Source: an uncultured Collinsella sp.
GTDB lineage: Bacteria; Actinomycetota; Coriobacteriia; Coriobacteriales; Coriobacteriaceae
Assembly: GCA_900541015.1 (NCBI GenBank)
Contig: UQIB01000009.1
Span: forward strand, 10,106 to 74,105
Direction: 5' to 3'
Length of the DNA stretch: 64,000 nucleotides
This document shows positions 18,400 through 27,466 of this stretch, in pieces (position 1 is the stretch's first letter; each line of letters begins with the position of its first letter). The notes under the pieces are model-generated. The model was not told the DNA's origin and did not search any database. It worked only from the letters and a program-made list of their open reading frames with translations. Position numbers and translations under genes: made by a program.

Positions 18400-18434
18400 T
18401 TTTACCCCCGTATCAACAGTGTACGGGGGTAAAC
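18400..18434. terminator. Hairpin before pfkA
   Basis: GTTTTACCCCCGTA pairs with TACGGGGGTAAAC. It follows the Ntn-hydrolase gene by about 70 bases and lies 38 bases ahead of pfkA; it may be a terminator or part of the pfkA leader. Confidence 0.6.
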
Positions 18435-18471
18435 TTATGCGCATGTTATAACTTGCCCGGAAGGATTCATC

Positions 18472-19551
18472 ATGCTTAGGATCGGTCTTCTTACCAGTGG
18501 CGGCGACTGCCAAGCGCTCAATGCCACCATGCGCGGCATTGTCAAAACGCTTATGACCAATAGCGAAGAACCTATCGAGATCTATGGTTTTGAGGACGGC
18601 TACCAGGGCCTTATCTACAGCAGGTTCCGCGTCATGACGCCCGCCGATTTTAGCGGCATCCTCACCCGCGGCGGCACCATCCTTGGCACGAGCCGCACGC
18701 CGTTCAAGCGCCTGGATATTCCCGAGGCCGACGGCGTCGAGAAAGTGCCGGCAATGGTCCACACCTATCACAAGCTACAGCTCGACTGTCTGTTTATGCT
18801 GGGCGGCAACGGCTCCACCAAGACCGCCAACCGTCTGCGCGAAGAGGGCCTCAACGTTATCGCCCTGCCCAAGACCATCGATAACGACACCTGGGGCACC
18901 GAGTTGACGTTTGGCTTTACGAGCGCCATCGACGTCGCCACCAAGTGCATCGACGACATCCACACCACTGCCTCGAGTCACGGCCGCGTGTTTGTCATCG
19001 AGATCATGGGCCACAAGGTCGGCTGGATTCCGCTGTATGCCGGCGTCGCGGGCGGCGCGGACGTCATCCTGATTCCCGAGATCCCCTACGACATGGACAA
19101 CGTCATCAAGACCATCGAGCATCGCATGGAGACCGGCAGCCGTTTTACCATCGTGGCCGTCGCCGAGGGTGCCATCTCCAAGGAGGACGCGGCGCTGTCC
19201 AAGAAGGAGTACAAGAAGAAGCTCGCCGAGCGCACGAGCCCGTCGATTGTCTACGACATCGCCAAGGAGATCGAGGCCAAGACCGGTCGCGAGACCCGCG
19301 TCGCCATCCCCGGTCACACGCAGCGCGGCGGCCAGCCCGACGCTCAGGACCGCATCTTTGCGACCCAGTGCGGCGTCGAGGCCGCGCTTGGCTGCCTGCG
19401 CGGCGAGTTTGGCTACATGATCGCCCTGCGCGACGGCAAGATGTGCCACATGCCGCTCGAGGATGTCGCCGGCAAGCTCAAGTATGTCGATCCCCAGAGC
19501 GACCTGGTACGCGAGGCCAAGGCGTTGGGCATCAGCTTCGGCGACGAATAG
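18472..19551 (+). CDS. pfkA: 6-phosphofructokinase
   Basis: A 359-residue phosphofructokinase, the committed step of glycolysis. Motifs: LTSGGDCQALNATMRG near the N-terminus (Cys-Gln where the classical enzyme has Ala-Pro), MLGGNGSTKTANRL for nucleotide binding, PKTIDNDTWGTELTFG with the catalytic Asp, and GHTQRGGQPDAQD. The GGNGS sequence favours ATP over pyrophosphate as donor, but this clade is known to be mixed, so the donor should be treated as probable only. The stop codon lies inside the outer arm of a large palindrome. Confidence 0.9.
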   Translation: MLRIGLLTSGGDCQALNATMRGIVKTLMTNSEEPIEIYGFEDGYQGLIYSRFRVMTPADFSGILTRGGTILGTSRTPFKRLDIPEADGVEKVPAMVHTYHKLQLDCLFMLGGNGSTKTANRLREEGLNVIALPKTIDNDTWGTELTFGFTSAIDVATKCIDDIHTTASSHGRVFVIEIMGHKVGWIPLYAGVAGGADVILIPEIPYDMDNVIKTIEHRMETGSRFTIVAVAEGAISKEDAALSKKEYKKKLAERTSPSIVYDIAKEIEAKTGRETRVAIPGHTQRGGQPDAQDRIFATQCGVEAALGCLRGEFGYMIALRDGKMCHMPLEDVAGKLKYVDPQSDLVREAKALGISFGDE

Positions 19552-19727
19552 CCTCGGCCGAAACTGCTCTCATCGGAGGCCCCAGGGCTTACCTCCCAAA
19601 TCGTCCTCGGACATGTCAGGACCCCGCCGTGCGCTTCGCGCGGCGGGGTCCTTCCGTCCTGCGGAAAGATTTGGGAGGTAAGCCCTGGGGCCTCCTGCGG
19701 TAACTAGGGAGGCCGAGGCTATTTGTC
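19543..19727 (+). other. Stop-codon-anchored nested palindrome after pfkA
   Basis: Three nested arm pairs: 19543-19559 (containing the pfkA TAG) with 19711-19727, a perfect 27-base pair 19575-19601 with 19669-19695, and an inner GC stem around 19619-19650. Between the middle and inner stems are CGTCCTCGGACATG on the left and CGTCCTGCGGAA on the right. The same two motifs recur in the elements at 26105, 31559 and 41185. Confidence 0.85.
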
Positions 19728-19757
19728 TTCTTGCTGCGGGTGCCTGGCCTGAAATTA

Positions 19758-19824
19758 AGTTGCGGTGAAATAGTTCCTGCTTAGCCCGCAAATGGCTGAA
19801 TCTAAGAACTATTCCACCGCAACT
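19758..19824. repeat. 67-bp inverted repeat (copy 2)
   Basis: AGTTGCGGTGAAATAGTTCC and AGAACTATTCCACCGCAACT are the arms; the length equals that of the copy at 13367-13433, and the interior differs. Confidence 0.8.
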
Positions 19825-19875
19825 TACGAATGATCGGAGCGGCTACAGCACAAGCGTCGGCGTTCGTTTGATGGT

Positions 19876-20038
19876 CCGCCACGAAAAGGAGCCATCTACT
19901 ACGTTTAACTCGATGGGGCCAACCATGACCGCATTTTTCGAAAAGCGACAGGCCTTCTACCTGCGGTTTTATTTTTCGTTTTCCCGGCATGGTTGAGGGT
20001 ATCCAATTAAACGTAGTAGATAGGCCCATTTTGTGGCA
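19876..20038. repeat. Large imperfect palindrome, MITE-like
   Basis: The arm at 19891-19927, with the motif CATCTACTACGTTTAA, pairs with 19988-20024. Outer bases (CCACGAAAAGG with CCCATTTTGTGG) extend the pairing. The interior is AT-rich. It fills the gap between pfkA and the small conserved gene. No reading frame in it looks coding. Confidence 0.65.
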
Positions 20039-20155
20039 TACGACCCATTCAAGCCCAATCTCGAAGGCTAAAGAGAGCCTCTCACCCACGCCTGCGGGCG
20101 AAAACCAAATAGAATGAAAGGCAAATGGAAAGCCCGTTTGACGAGCGGAGGACAT

Positions 20156-20476
20156 ATGCGCGACGTAGCCGAAAGCGACTGGAAGCTGTTTAAGAAAATG
20201 CTTCCTCAATGGCAAGAACGTTATATGGAAAAGCTCATCGGCCAGTACGTTGAGATACTGAATGGCGACAGCGAAGCGTCCAGTAGATTTTGGGCACTAG
20301 AAGAGAGCCTCAATAGAGACAAGCTGTCCTCAGGCGTAATTGCAAACGACATTCGCCGCAGCACAATGCACCGCGAGATAGCCAATTTGCTTATCGACAG
20401 CGTGATCACCCTTGACGACCTTGACGGTTTTACCGAGGACATTAAGAGCTATGCGCAACACTGGATTGGCCAGTAA
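20156..20476 (+). CDS. Conserved small protein of unknown function
   Basis: A 106-residue, probably helical, cytoplasmic protein starting MRDVAESDWKLFKKMLPQWQERYM. Similar short proteins with WQERYM and FWxLE motifs are common in gut Firmicutes and Actinobacteria and have no defined function. GGAGGACAT gives an ideal RBS for the ATG at 20156; the frame is open to 20114 but without a better site. It is isolated between palindromic elements and ends before a strong hairpin. Confidence 0.78.
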   Translation: MRDVAESDWKLFKKMLPQWQERYMEKLIGQYVEILNGDSEASSRFWALEESLNRDKLSSGVIANDIRRSTMHREIANLLIDSVITLDDLDGFTEDIKSYAQHWIGQ

Positions 20477-20509
20477 GAGCACCGAACGACAAACATCCCC
20501 AGCAAAACG

Positions 20510-20551
20510 GGGCAAACGCCGGGCCACCTATAGGCTGCCCGGCGTTTGCCC
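20510..20551. terminator. GC hairpin between convergent genes
   Basis: A 15-base perfect stem, GGGCAAACGCCGGGC and complement, with a 12-base loop. Its right end overlaps the start of a CCTGTCCC-loop repeat. Confidence 0.75.
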
Positions 20552-20595
20552 AGATAAAACCTGCCAAAATAAACCTGTCCCTTTTTGGCAGGTTA
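20549..20595. repeat. CCTGTCCC-loop hairpin repeat (copy 3)
   Basis: AAACCTGCCAAAA and TTTTTGGCAGGTT enclose TAAACCTGTCCC. The right arm runs into the stop codon (TTA at 20593 on this strand) of the FtsX-type permease gene. Confidence 0.85.
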
Positions 20596-23358
20596 CTCGG
20601 CGCTTTTGAGGGCGCCGACCATGTCGATCTTGTTGAGGGTACGATTGGTGGCGAGGTTGACGATAAACGTAAAGCCAAAGGAAAGCACCACGGCGAGCAC
20701 GTAGCTTAGCGGCTCGACCTCGACGTCAAAGTACAGCGACGGCATCTGCAAAATGTAGGTAAAGCTCTTGGCCAGCAAGCCACCTAGCGGCACGCCCAGC
20801 GCAGCGCCGATTGCCGTGAGGATCAACGTCTCCTTGTTGACGTAGTGGTGCACCTCGCCACGGCGGAAGCCCAGCACCTTGATGGTCGCCAGCTCGCGTT
20901 CGCGCTCGGAGATATTCGTGTTGGACAGCGTAAACACCACCACAAACGATAGGCACGCCGCCATAAAGGTCACGAGCACCACGACGGAATTGATAATAGT
21001 GAAGTTCGCCTCAAAGTTCTCCCAATGCTCGGCCGTGCTCGAAATCGAAAGCCAACCGTCGCTCTTAAGCTTCTTGCTAAACGCAATCTGATCGGCCGAC
21101 GAGCCCTTAAGCAGCACAAAGACGCCGTTAAGGCGCGCGCTTCGACCGAACGCGCGCTCATAGGTGCCCTGCGTCATGTAAAGCGTGTTGCCCAGATAGT
21201 TGAGCGAAATGTCGCTGACTTTGACCTTGGCTACGTTGAGCGACGAATCCTGGACGTGTGCCGTATCGCCCGGTTGAATCCCCAGTACCAGCTGTGAACT
21301 CTTGCTTAGATACACATCTCCGTCGCGCAAAGATAGAGGCTCTTTGGACTCATCCTCGAGACGCACGTAGTCGTCCAGGTCGTTCGTGCGGTCATCGGGC
21401 ACCACGATCAGCTGCACGGTCTCGCTCTTGCCGCCAAATGTAAAGGTGACGTTGTCGGTCATAATCGGCAGCGTCGAAGTCACGGTCACGTCGGAATCCT
21501 TGGCTGCGCTTCGCTCGTCGAGCGCCGCGCACGTCTGCGAAAAATCGTCGGGATTGGCAACCGCCAGCAGGTCATAGCGCGTGATATGCCCGTACTGCTT
21601 GGGCGAAAGCGCGACCGACGTATCACGAATGCCCATGCCGCAAATCACAAGCACCGTACAGCCCGCGATGCCAAAGATGGTCATAAAGGCGCGCTTTTTG
21701 TAGCGGAACAGGTTACGTGCTGCCACCTTGTTCAAAAAGCCCATGCGGCGCCAGATAAAGCCGATGCGCTCGAGCAAGATACGCGAGCCGGCGCGCGGGG
21801 CCTTGGGGCGCATGAGCGAGGCCGGGGTCTCGGCCATCTCGTGGCGGCAGGCGATAATCGTGGCGCCCACCACGCCCACGGCAAACAGCGCCACCGAAAC
21901 GATCGAGGACACGATGTCGTACGAAAGCAACATCTGGGGCAGCGAGTACATGTCGTCGAACACCGTAAACAGGAACAGCGGCAGGCCCACAAATCCGATG
22001 ATGTTGCCGAGCACGCCGCCAATCAGACAAGCCCACAGCGCGTAGTCCACGTATTTGGACAGGATGCGCCCGCGCGAATAACCGAGCGCCTTATACAGGC
22101 CGATGAGTGTGCGCTCCTCCTCGACCATGCGTGTGGCGGTGGTAAGGCTGATGAGCACGGCAACGATAAAGAAGATGAACGGGAACACCGTAGCGATAGC
22201 CTCAATTGACGAGCTATCGCTCTCCACGCTCGAGTAGCTTGCGATATTGCCGCGGTCCTGGATGTACCAGGTGCATTCGCCCAGGTCAGAGAGCTCGGCG
22301 CGGGCATCGGCAAACTGCTGGTCGGCGGCGGCACGGCGCTGATCCAGGTCGGCCTGCGCTTGCACGCGCTCCTCACTGCCCTCGGCCATGCGGTTAATGT
22401 TGTCCTGCTCGATCCCAAAGAGCATGGCGGCCTGACGCTCGGCCGCATCCAAGCTTGTCGGCGTGTCGACCGTCAGCTCCTGAGCGCGCGCCTTCTCACG
22501 CTCCTCGCGGATCTTCTCTATATTGCCCTTGACCTTGTTGATCTTTGCCGCGTAAGCATCCGAATAGGAGTTGAGGCTCTTGGCTCCCTCGACGACCACG
22601 TGGATCGCGGAGTAGGAAGAAGATGTCGCGGCGTCCTCGCTCACATAGAACTTATAGTCCGCCGCCGAAGCAGCACGGAAGGCGTTGACCGTCGAGTCGG
22701 AGCTCACATCAGTGGGATCGAGGACCTCGGCCGTAATGGTGTAATCGCCCGCGGCAAACTGATCCTTGGCGCTTTGGTTCGACGAGCTCGCGTCATTGGC
22801 GGCAAAACTCACCGTATCGCCGAGCTTTTTGCCCGAAGCCTTCAGGAACTTCGAAGTCACCGCGACCTCATCGGCGCTCTCAGGCAAATCGCCGTTCACG
22901 AGCACCGGCTGATCGATGTTCTCCTTGGAGAGACTTTGCACGACCACGCGCTCGCGCGTTGTGCCCACGGCGGTGTAGGCGGTCTCGGTGTAGATGCCCT
23001 CGGCCGTTTCGACGCCATCGACCTCTTGGATGGCGTCGAGATCATCGTCAGTCAGGCCATAGGTCGACTGCACGTTGATGTCATAAACATTCTGCTGGTC
23101 AAAGTAAGCGTCGACCGAATCGCACAGATCCTCGCAACCCGCCTTGAGGCCGCACATCACGCTCACGCCGAGCGCAGTGATCACGACGATGGACAAGAAG
23201 CGTTTGAGGCTGCCGCGAATCGTGCGGTAGACACCGCGGCGAAACACCGTCGGCACCATGTCGTTTGAGCTTTGGGCAGTGCGGTAGGTCGTAAAATCCT
23301 GCTCGCGCTCCGTGTTCCGCGCGTCGCGGCGTTGGCTGTTTTGGCGGTCCTGGTCCAT
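20593..23358 (-). CDS. FtsX/MacB-type ABC transporter permease
   Basis: A permease of about 921 residues with a hydrophilic N-terminus of some 50 residues, a first membrane helix (LSIVVITALGVSVMCGLKAG), a large extracytoplasmic domain of about 290 residues with a coiled-coil-like stretch (residues 280-350), then two FtsX domains near residues 385-520 and 800-920. Such proteins act as mechanotransmission or lipoprotein/drug-export partners of a MacB-like ATPase. The ATPase gene is directly upstream and overlaps or abuts it. The ATG at 23358 was taken; a GTG at 23370 overlapping the upstream stop is possible. Confidence 0.85.
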   Translation of the reverse strand: MDQDRQNSQRRDARNTEREQDFTTYRTAQSSNDMVPTVFRRGVYRTIRGSLKRFLSIVVITALGVSVMCGLKAGCEDLCDSVDAYFDQQNVYDINVQSTYGLTDDDLDAIQEVDGVETAEGIYTETAYTAVGTTRERVVVQSLSKENIDQPVLVNGDLPESADEVAVTSKFLKASGKKLGDTVSFAANDASSSNQSAKDQFAAGDYTITAEVLDPTDVSSDSTVNAFRAASAADYKFYVSEDAATSSSYSAIHVVVEGAKSLNSYSDAYAAKINKVKGNIEKIREEREKARAQELTVDTPTSLDAAERQAAMLFGIEQDNINRMAEGSEERVQAQADLDQRRAAADQQFADARAELSDLGECTWYIQDRGNIASYSSVESDSSSIEAIATVFPFIFFIVAVLISLTTATRMVEEERTLIGLYKALGYSRGRILSKYVDYALWACLIGGVLGNIIGFVGLPLFLFTVFDDMYSLPQMLLSYDIVSSIVSVALFAVGVVGATIIACRHEMAETPASLMRPKAPRAGSRILLERIGFIWRRMGFLNKVAARNLFRYKKRAFMTIFGIAGCTVLVICGMGIRDTSVALSPKQYGHITRYDLLAVANPDDFSQTCAALDERSAAKDSDVTVTSTLPIMTDNVTFTFGGKSETVQLIVVPDDRTNDLDDYVRLEDESKEPLSLRDGDVYLSKSSQLVLGIQPGDTAHVQDSSLNVAKVKVSDISLNYLGNTLYMTQGTYERAFGRSARLNGVFVLLKGSSADQIAFSKKLKSDGWLSISSTAEHWENFEANFTIINSVVVLVTFMAACLSFVVVFTLSNTNISERERELATIKVLGFRRGEVHHYVNKETLILTAIGAALGVPLGGLLAKSFTYILQMPSLYFDVEVEPLSYVLAVVLSFGFTFIVNLATNRTLNKIDMVGALKSAE

Positions 23359-23363
23359 GGGCG

Positions 23364-24065
<702 letters not shown>

Positions 24066-24118
24066 CGATTAATTCCCATCTGGTCGGATAACTCCTTAGT
24101 ATTACCCATTTCGCACCC

Positions 24119-24159
24119 ACCAAAAAGGGACAGGTTCATTTTGGCAGGTTTTATATGGG
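24119..24159. repeat. CCTGTCCC-loop hairpin repeat (copy 4, inverted)
   Basis: ACCAAAAAGGGACAGG followed by TTCATTTTGGCAGGTTTTAT is the reverse complement of the other copies. It lies upstream of the ABC ATPase gene rather than at a gene end. Confidence 0.75.
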
Positions 24160-24265
24160 GAAACGGCAGCTATAGATGAGGCGCCGGGGAGGCAGAGAAA
24201 TCATCGACGGGGTCAGGCCGACCGCCAAACACAACGCACGCATCTCAATCTGTCAGCCAAATCAT

Positions 24266-24290
24266 TCGAACAGCTGTTCGTTTCTATGAT
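24266..24290 (+). promoter_or_regulatory. SOS-like operator with -10 box upstream of the GyrI-like gene
   Basis: TCGAAC-AGCT-GTTCGT (24266-24281) is one base short of the actinobacterial LexA box TCGAAC-N4-GTTCGA. TATGAT (24285-24290) just behind it fits a -10 box, so a bound repressor would block the promoter. Confidence 0.55.
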
Positions 24291-24336
24291 ATGATTCAGC
24301 CATCTAAGCAGGCCAATACGCAGAAAGGCGGCCAAC

Positions 24337-24975
24337 ATGGCGTTCGACTTTAAGAAGGAATGCAAGGAGCTCTACAAACCTGCAAGCAAGCCGAGTATCG
24401 TAACTGTCCCGCCTATGAGCTACGTTGCCGTTCGCGGAAAGGGCAACCCAAATATCGAAGGTGGCGAGTATCAAAACGCCCTGCCGCTACTTTACGGCAT
24501 CGCCTATACCGTCAAGATGTCGAAGAAAGGCTCAAGGAGTATCGAGGGCTATTTCGACTTTGTGGTACCGCCGCTCGAGGGTTTCTGGTGGCAAGAGTCC
24601 CCGAGCGGCGACATCGATTATGTACGCAAGGACGATTTCAACTTTATCTCGTGCATCCGCCTGCCCGATTTCGTCACCCGAGATGACTTTGACTGGGCGG
24701 TCGCGGAAGCCACGGCCAAAAAGAAACTGGACTTTTCCGCCGTCGAACTGCTTAAAGTTGACGAGGGCCTCTGCGTTCAATGCATGCACACCGGGCCCTA
24801 CGACAACGAGCCGGCAACCGTAGACGCCATGCATGAATATGCGACCGAGCAGGGCTATGTCCCCGACTTCTCAGACACCCGTTTGCATCACGAAATCTAT
24901 CTCTCCGATCCACGCAAATGTGCACCGGAGAAACTTAAGACTGTGGTTCGTCATCCTATCAAGCGCGCTGAATAG
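24337..24975 (+). CDS. GyrI-like small-molecule-binding domain protein
   Basis: A 212-residue stand-alone GyrI-like protein. Family hallmarks are KPSIVTVPPMSYVAVRGKGNP, LYGIAYTVKMSKKG, FWWQESPSG, and the Glu-containing effector pocket in CVQCMHTGPYDNEPATV. Such proteins bind hydrophobic or cationic small molecules, and some are linked to DNA-damage or drug responses. A LexA-like box in its promoter would fit that. RBS AAAGGCGG precedes the ATG. Confidence 0.88.
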   Translation: MAFDFKKECKELYKPASKPSIVTVPPMSYVAVRGKGNPNIEGGEYQNALPLLYGIAYTVKMSKKGSRSIEGYFDFVVPPLEGFWWQESPSGDIDYVRKDDFNFISCIRLPDFVTRDDFDWAVAEATAKKKLDFSAVELLKVDEGLCVQCMHTGPYDNEPATVDAMHEYATEQGYVPDFSDTRLHHEIYLSDPRKCAPEKLKTVVRHPIKRAE

Positions 24976-25146
24976 CGTGGGGCGTCATTTCACGCGCTAG
25001 GTTTTAAGCCAGCCAACCAGCCGCCTCCTAGGCCGTCCGGTAATAATCTTGACGCGGCCCGTCGCATCTTATAAGTTAGTTTTGCTAAAGCTGGAAAGCC
25101 TCTCAACGATGCGCAACTCCAGCTCTTTTTATATCAAGAGGCTTAA

Positions 25147-25282
25147 ATGAAATACCAGAAGTCGTGGATATCCATCAACGAACAGATAGCACTATTGACA
25201 GAAAACAAGGGTCTTTAGTGCTCCGATCAAAGCGAACTCGAGCGAGCTTTGGTCGAAGTCGGCTACTACAGGCAAAGTACTC
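25147..25282 (+). pseudogene. Remnant of an Abi (Abi_2) family abortive-infection gene
   Basis: The frame from the ATG at 25147 reads MKYQKSWISINEQIALLTEN, then KGL, an in-frame TAG at 25216, and continues CSDQSELERALVEVGYYRQS before similarity stops at about 25282. Both halves match the N-terminus of Abi_2 proteins (K.WIS..EQI.LL, then LE.ALxxVGYYR). The rest of the gene is absent, and the remnant runs into the 3' end of ogt. An RBS-like AAGAGG is retained. AbiD/AbiF-type proteins give phage resistance, so this is a decayed defence gene. Confidence 0.65.
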
Positions 25283-25287
25283 GAGCG

Positions 25288-25866
25288 TTACTCCTCGTAC
25301 GCGCCCTCAAGCCGAAGCAGCCACTCCTTGCGGTCAAGCCCGCCGGCATACCCGTTAAGCGAACCATCGGCGGCAACCACACGATGGCACGGCACAATAA
25401 TCGAAATGGGATTGCGCGCGACCGCGGCCCCCACGGCACGGGGAGACGCAACGGGTGCTTCGTTTCCCGGTACACGATGTCGAGCCGTAACACGCTGGGC
25501 GATCTCACCATACGTAGCGACCTCGCCACGCGGGATAGAAAGCAGCTCAAACCAAACCTCGCGCTGAAACGCCGTACCAATCATATGCAACGGCGGCGTA
25601 AACCGAGGCTCCTGCCCCGCAAAATAAGCATTCAGCCAAGCCCAAGAACGCTCAAGTACCGACGAGGCAGCACCGTTTGTCGGATTCACCGAAGACATGC
25701 CGCCAGCACCAGAAACCGCATCGGCGCCTTCAACATGTTCGGGATCTTCTTTGAGAAGCGTGGAGCCAAAGTGCTCCTGCCCCTCAAACCAAAGCCCCGT
25801 CAAACCGCGGCCATCAGCGGCAAGCAGGATTTCGCCCAAAGGCGAAGCAAACGTCGTCGTGACCAC
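25288..25866 (-). CDS. ogt: Methylated-DNA-[protein]-cysteine S-methyltransferase
   Basis: A 192-residue suicide DNA-repair protein that transfers alkyl groups from O6-alkylguanine to its own Cys. The active site is IIVPCHRVV, followed by LNGYAGGLDRKEWLL, and the helix-turn-helix region is visible around TYGEIAQRV. A weakly conserved insert of about 40 residues follows GLWFEGQEHFG. Translation starts at GTG 25866, seven bases behind AAGGAG. Confidence 0.93.
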   Translation of the reverse strand: MVTTTFASPLGEILLAADGRGLTGLWFEGQEHFGSTLLKEDPEHVEGADAVSGAGGMSSVNPTNGAASSVLERSWAWLNAYFAGQEPRFTPPLHMIGTAFQREVWFELLSIPRGEVATYGEIAQRVTARHRVPGNEAPVASPRAVGAAVARNPISIIVPCHRVVAADGSLNGYAGGLDRKEWLLRLEGAYEE

Positions 25867-25927
25867 CAGCGGCTCCTTTCAAAACTCCGCAAACATAATA
25901 CCGCGAACTGTGCAGACAACCCCAATC

Positions 25928-26029
25928 GACCCCAAAGTCACCCAAAGCAGCAGGCGTGCAGCGCCGCAGCTGCCGCACGACCCCAAAGTCCCCAAAGGCG
26001 GCAGGCGCGAAGCGCCGAGGCCGCCGCCG
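25928..26029. repeat. Tandem pair of 51-bp direct repeats
   Basis: GACCCCAAAGTCACCCAAAG at 25928 and GACCCCAAAGTCCCCAAAGG at 25979 start two units of 51 bases that remain similar throughout (GGCAGGCG, AGCGCCG, GCCGCC). Each unit has a small internal palindrome. They lie in the 400-base gap between ogt and asd, in which I see no coding frame. Confidence 0.65.
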
Positions 26030-26104
26030 GGACCAGGGCCCGCAACGGCCACGTGCCCCCGCATCAGCCCAGCGGCCCCAACCAACAACGGCCCCATCGC
26101 AGGC

Positions 26105-26276
26105 CGCTCGCAACAGCGTCACCGCAGGCGGGGGCCGGGCTTGGTTTCAGAACACTCCGCAGACCAGTGTGGCGCCTTGTCCGCGGCTCCGAAGGAGCAG
26201 GACAAGGCGCCACACATGGTCGAGGACGTTCTGAAAACTAAGCCCGGCCCCCGCCGGACAGGTCACACTACTCGCA
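26105..26276 (-). other. Stop-codon-anchored nested palindrome after asd
   Basis: The middle arms 26127-26153 and 26228-26255 match except for one bulge and one mismatch. The inner stem is GTGTGGCGCCTTGTCC (26167-26182) with its complement (26200-26215). Outer, weaker pairing extends over the asd stop codon. Read in the direction of asd, the internal loops are CGTCCTCGACCAT and TGGTCTGCGGAG, variants of the motifs seen after pfkA. Confidence 0.8.
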
Positions 26277-27293
26277 GAGCAGCTTAGCGATCTGGACGGC
26301 GTTGGTTGCCGCGCCCTTACGGATTTGGTCGCCGCAGCACCAGAAGGTGATGCCACGCGCGGCCTCGGGGTTCGAGATGTCGCGGCGCACACGGCCAACC
26401 CAAATCAGGTCCTGGTCGGAGGTGTCCATCGGCATGGGGAAGCGGTCGTGCGCATCCTCGGCGCTCATATCGTCAACCAGCTTGACGCCGGGAGCTGCAG
26501 CCAGCGCAGCACGGGCCTCCTCGACCGTAATATCGCGCTCAAACTCGAGCGTAATGCTCTCGGAGTGCGAACGCAGCACGGGCACGCGCACGCAGGTGCA
26601 GTTCACGCGCAGCTCGGGCAGATGCATGATCTTGCGGCCCTCGTTCTGCAGTTTCATCTCCTCGGAGGTAAAGCCCTCCTCCTTGACGCCGCCAATCTGC
26701 GGAATCAGGTTGCTCGCCAGCTGGGCGGCAAACGCGCGCGGCTCGGGAATCTCCTCGCCACGGCCCAGGGCGGCCAGCTGAGCCTCGAGCTCGGCCATAC
26801 CGGGAGCGCCAGCACCCGAAGCCGCCTGGTACGTCGAGACGATCATGCGCTTCACGCCAGCGAGCTGATGTAGCGGCCACGTGGGGACCAGGCCGATAAT
26901 GGTCGCGCAGTTGGGATTGGCGATAAGGCCGTGATGCCATTTGATATCGTCGGCATTGATCTCGGGCACAACCAGCGGCACCTCGGGATCCATGCGGAAG
27001 GCATGGCTGTTGTCGACCACGACGGCGCCGCGCTTGACGGCCTCGGGCAGTAGCTCCTTCGCGATGTCGTCGCCGGCAGCTCCAAGCACAATGTCACAGC
27101 CCTCAAAGGCCTCGGGACAAGCCTCTTCGATCACGATCTGCTCGCCACGGAACTCGACGGTCTTGCCCGCAGAACGCGCGCTCGCCAGCAGCTTGAGCTT
27201 GCCAACCGGGAACTCCTGCTCGTTGAGGCACTCGAGCATCTGGGTGCCCACGGCTCCCGTCGCGCCCAAAATAGCAACCGTGTACTGTTTCAT
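26268..27293 (-). CDS. asd: Aspartate-semialdehyde dehydrogenase
   Basis: A 341-residue NADPH-dependent enzyme making aspartate semialdehyde for Lys, Thr, Met and diaminopimelate. VAILGATGAVG opens the Rossmann fold; the catalytic Cys is in LIANPNCATI; STYQAASGAG and the His in LRVNCTCVRVPVLRSHSES follow. The ATG at 27293 has AAAGGGGGA nearby; an extension to 27380 lacks similarity. lysC lies upstream on the same strand, and thrC/thrB run divergently, so this is an aspartate-family locus. No homoserine dehydrogenase gene is in the window. Confidence 0.95.
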   Translation of the reverse strand: MKQYTVAILGATGAVGTQMLECLNEQEFPVGKLKLLASARSAGKTVEFRGEQIVIEEACPEAFEGCDIVLGAAGDDIAKELLPEAVKRGAVVVDNSHAFRMDPEVPLVVPEINADDIKWHHGLIANPNCATIIGLVPTWPLHQLAGVKRMIVSTYQAASGAGAPGMAELEAQLAALGRGEEIPEPRAFAAQLASNLIPQIGGVKEEGFTSEEMKLQNEGRKIMHLPELRVNCTCVRVPVLRSHSESITLEFERDITVEEARAALAAAPGVKLVDDMSAEDAHDRFPMPMDTSDQDLIWVGRVRRDISNPEAARGITFWCCGDQIRKGAATNAVQIAKLLCE

Positions 27294-27367
27294 GCTTCCC
27301 CCTTTAAAGGTTGTGGCTTTTGCCCGCACGCCAAGCAGGCCGATTATTGTTGCCAGTGTATACAAGA

Positions 27368-27394
27368 ACGGGGCGGGCACGAAACCCGCCCCGT
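27368..27394 (-). terminator. GC hairpin between lysC and asd
   Basis: ACGGGGCGGG (27368-27377) pairs with CCCGCCCCGT (27385-27394); TTCTTGTAT follows on the minus strand. A run of repeated GAAAC units lies beside it (27395-27418). Confidence 0.65.
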
Positions 27395-27425
27395 CGAAAC
27401 GAAACCGAAACGAAACGCCCCGCCA

Positions 27426-27454
27426 TAGATTTTTGAGGCAAGTCCAAAAATCTA
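27426..27454 (-). terminator. A/T hairpin directly after lysC
   Basis: TAGATTTTTG and CAAAAATCTA pair with a nine-base loop, 13 bases beyond the lysC stop codon. Confidence 0.5.
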
Positions 27455-27466
27455 CTGGGATAGCAG

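Noticed and set aside
25867..26267. Open frames in the ogt-asd gap as small genes
   Set aside because: They run through the tandem repeat and the palindrome, are Pro/Arg/Ala-rich in every frame, and have no RBS.
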